5,807 nt of DNA from Eubacterium sp. (GTDB lineage: Bacteria > Bacillota > Clostridia > Lachnospirales > Lachnospiraceae), in contig JAFZXD010000284.1 in the NCBI GenBank assembly GCA_017616955.1, forward strand, positions 1-5,807, given 5' to 3'. Of this stretch, positions 5,485 through 5,807 are shown one piece after another (position 1 is the stretch's first letter; each line of letters opens with the position of its first letter). Under the pieces are notes generated by a model that saw only the letters and a program-made list of their open reading frames with translations, was not told the DNA's origin and ran no database searches. The position numbers and the translations under genes were made by a program.

Positions 5485-5807
5485 CTATACAGTCTTTACG
5501 GAACTAGTTAGTTCGTTGTGGAGTCTCAGATTGATATTCTCATATATCAGCTGATTGTAGAAATCTGTAGCCAGCTTATCTATCTGCCACATTCTTTCGC
5601 CGAGTTCCGTAGTCGGGGTATACTCGGATTTTTTATTTATTATAGTCAGGTCGGATGATTCTTTTATTATATTTATTACATCCGAACTGGTTTTTCTGAG
5701 TGCAAGAAGATTGATGTACTCGGAATATCCCTGGCTCTTGGCCATCTCTCGATCGTCAACCGTGATTCCGAGAAGAAGATGAAGGATAACTCGGCTCACT
5801 CTGGTCA
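5485..5807 (-). CDS. tmcAL: Probable tRNA(Met) cytidine acetate ligase TmcAL, C-terminal part (5' end outside window)
   Basis: The frame is open to the right edge and shows 106 C-terminal residues; the usual family length is about 400. TmcAL (YlbM of Bacillus) uses ATP and acetate to make N4-acetylcytidine at the wobble position of elongator tRNA-Met. The visible part begins TRVSRVILHLLLGIT, then has a GYSEYINLLALRK segment, an I..SSDLTIINK segment and a helical DKLATDFYNQLIYEN end. This order matches the C-terminal region of TmcAL as I remember it: (R)xxxHILLGI, YARVLGFRK, IPLI(T/S)K, DIxAxDLY. The catalytic nucleotidyltransferase domain is not in view, so this rests on the tail plus context. 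Location near rsmD and coaD supports it, as in the Bacillus ylbH-ylbI-ylbM cluster. The GTG at 5799 is an internal codon; the true start lies beyond the window, or at its edge if the gene is truncated. It converges on the small gene and shares the terminator at 5431-5458. Confidence 0.72.
   Translation of the reverse strand, partial: TRVSRVILHLLLGITVDDREMAKSQGYSEYINLLALRKTSSDVINIIKESSDLTIINKKSEYTPTTELGERMWQIDKLATDFYNQLIYENINLRLHNELTSSVKTV

Overview
The window is a stretch of a Firmicutes (Clostridia) chromosome, most likely from a Lachnospiraceae member of the Butyrivibrio/Pseudobutyrivibrio kind. The evidence is the housekeeping order recG - rsmD - coaD - coiled-coil gene with a converging tmcAL, strong AGGAGG-type ribosome binding sites, moderate to low G+C, and a plant-fibre endoglucanase of the type found in rumen and gut Lachnospiraceae. 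The genus is an inference from gene content; no sequence search was run.

Layout, left to right. (1) The 3' three quarters of recG enters from the left edge. (2) A complete 529-residue GH5 endoglucanase gene with a membrane anchor and a CBM2-like module starts inside the recG stop codon (TAATG). (3) A 104-base gap holds a strong extended -10 promoter. A 12-bp stem-loop begins at about the predicted transcription start. (4) rsmD and coaD overlap by four bases (GTGA); 24 bases later comes a coiled-coil gene with an extreme Asp/Tyr tail. This unit ends in a GC-rich intrinsic terminator, followed by a second, longer hairpin terminator. (5) A T-tract region with an exact 22-base period leads into a 45-codon gene with a good ribosome binding site and no recognised family. 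(6) A bidirectional terminator separates it from the C-terminal end of a minus-strand gene, assigned to tmcAL, which runs off the right edge.

How the genes fit together. recG (fork repair helicase), rsmD (16S rRNA m2G methylation), coaD (coenzyme A synthesis) and tmcAL (ac4C at the tRNA-Met anticodon) form a conserved housekeeping neighbourhood that resembles the Bacillus ylbH-ylbI...ylbM cluster. The cellulase has no obvious functional link to them. It looks like an accessory gene placed between recG and rsmD, translated by coupling to recG, while rsmD has its own promoter.

The parts with least precedent are the cellulase inside a DNA-repair/translation operon, the 5'-terminal hairpin of the rsmD transcript, the Asp/Tyr tail of the coiled-coil protein, and the small-gene locus at about 5080-5460 with its phased T-tracts, flanking repeats and structured 3' region. 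I see no CRISPR array, insertion sequence, tRNA or rRNA, and no clear new multi-gene system.
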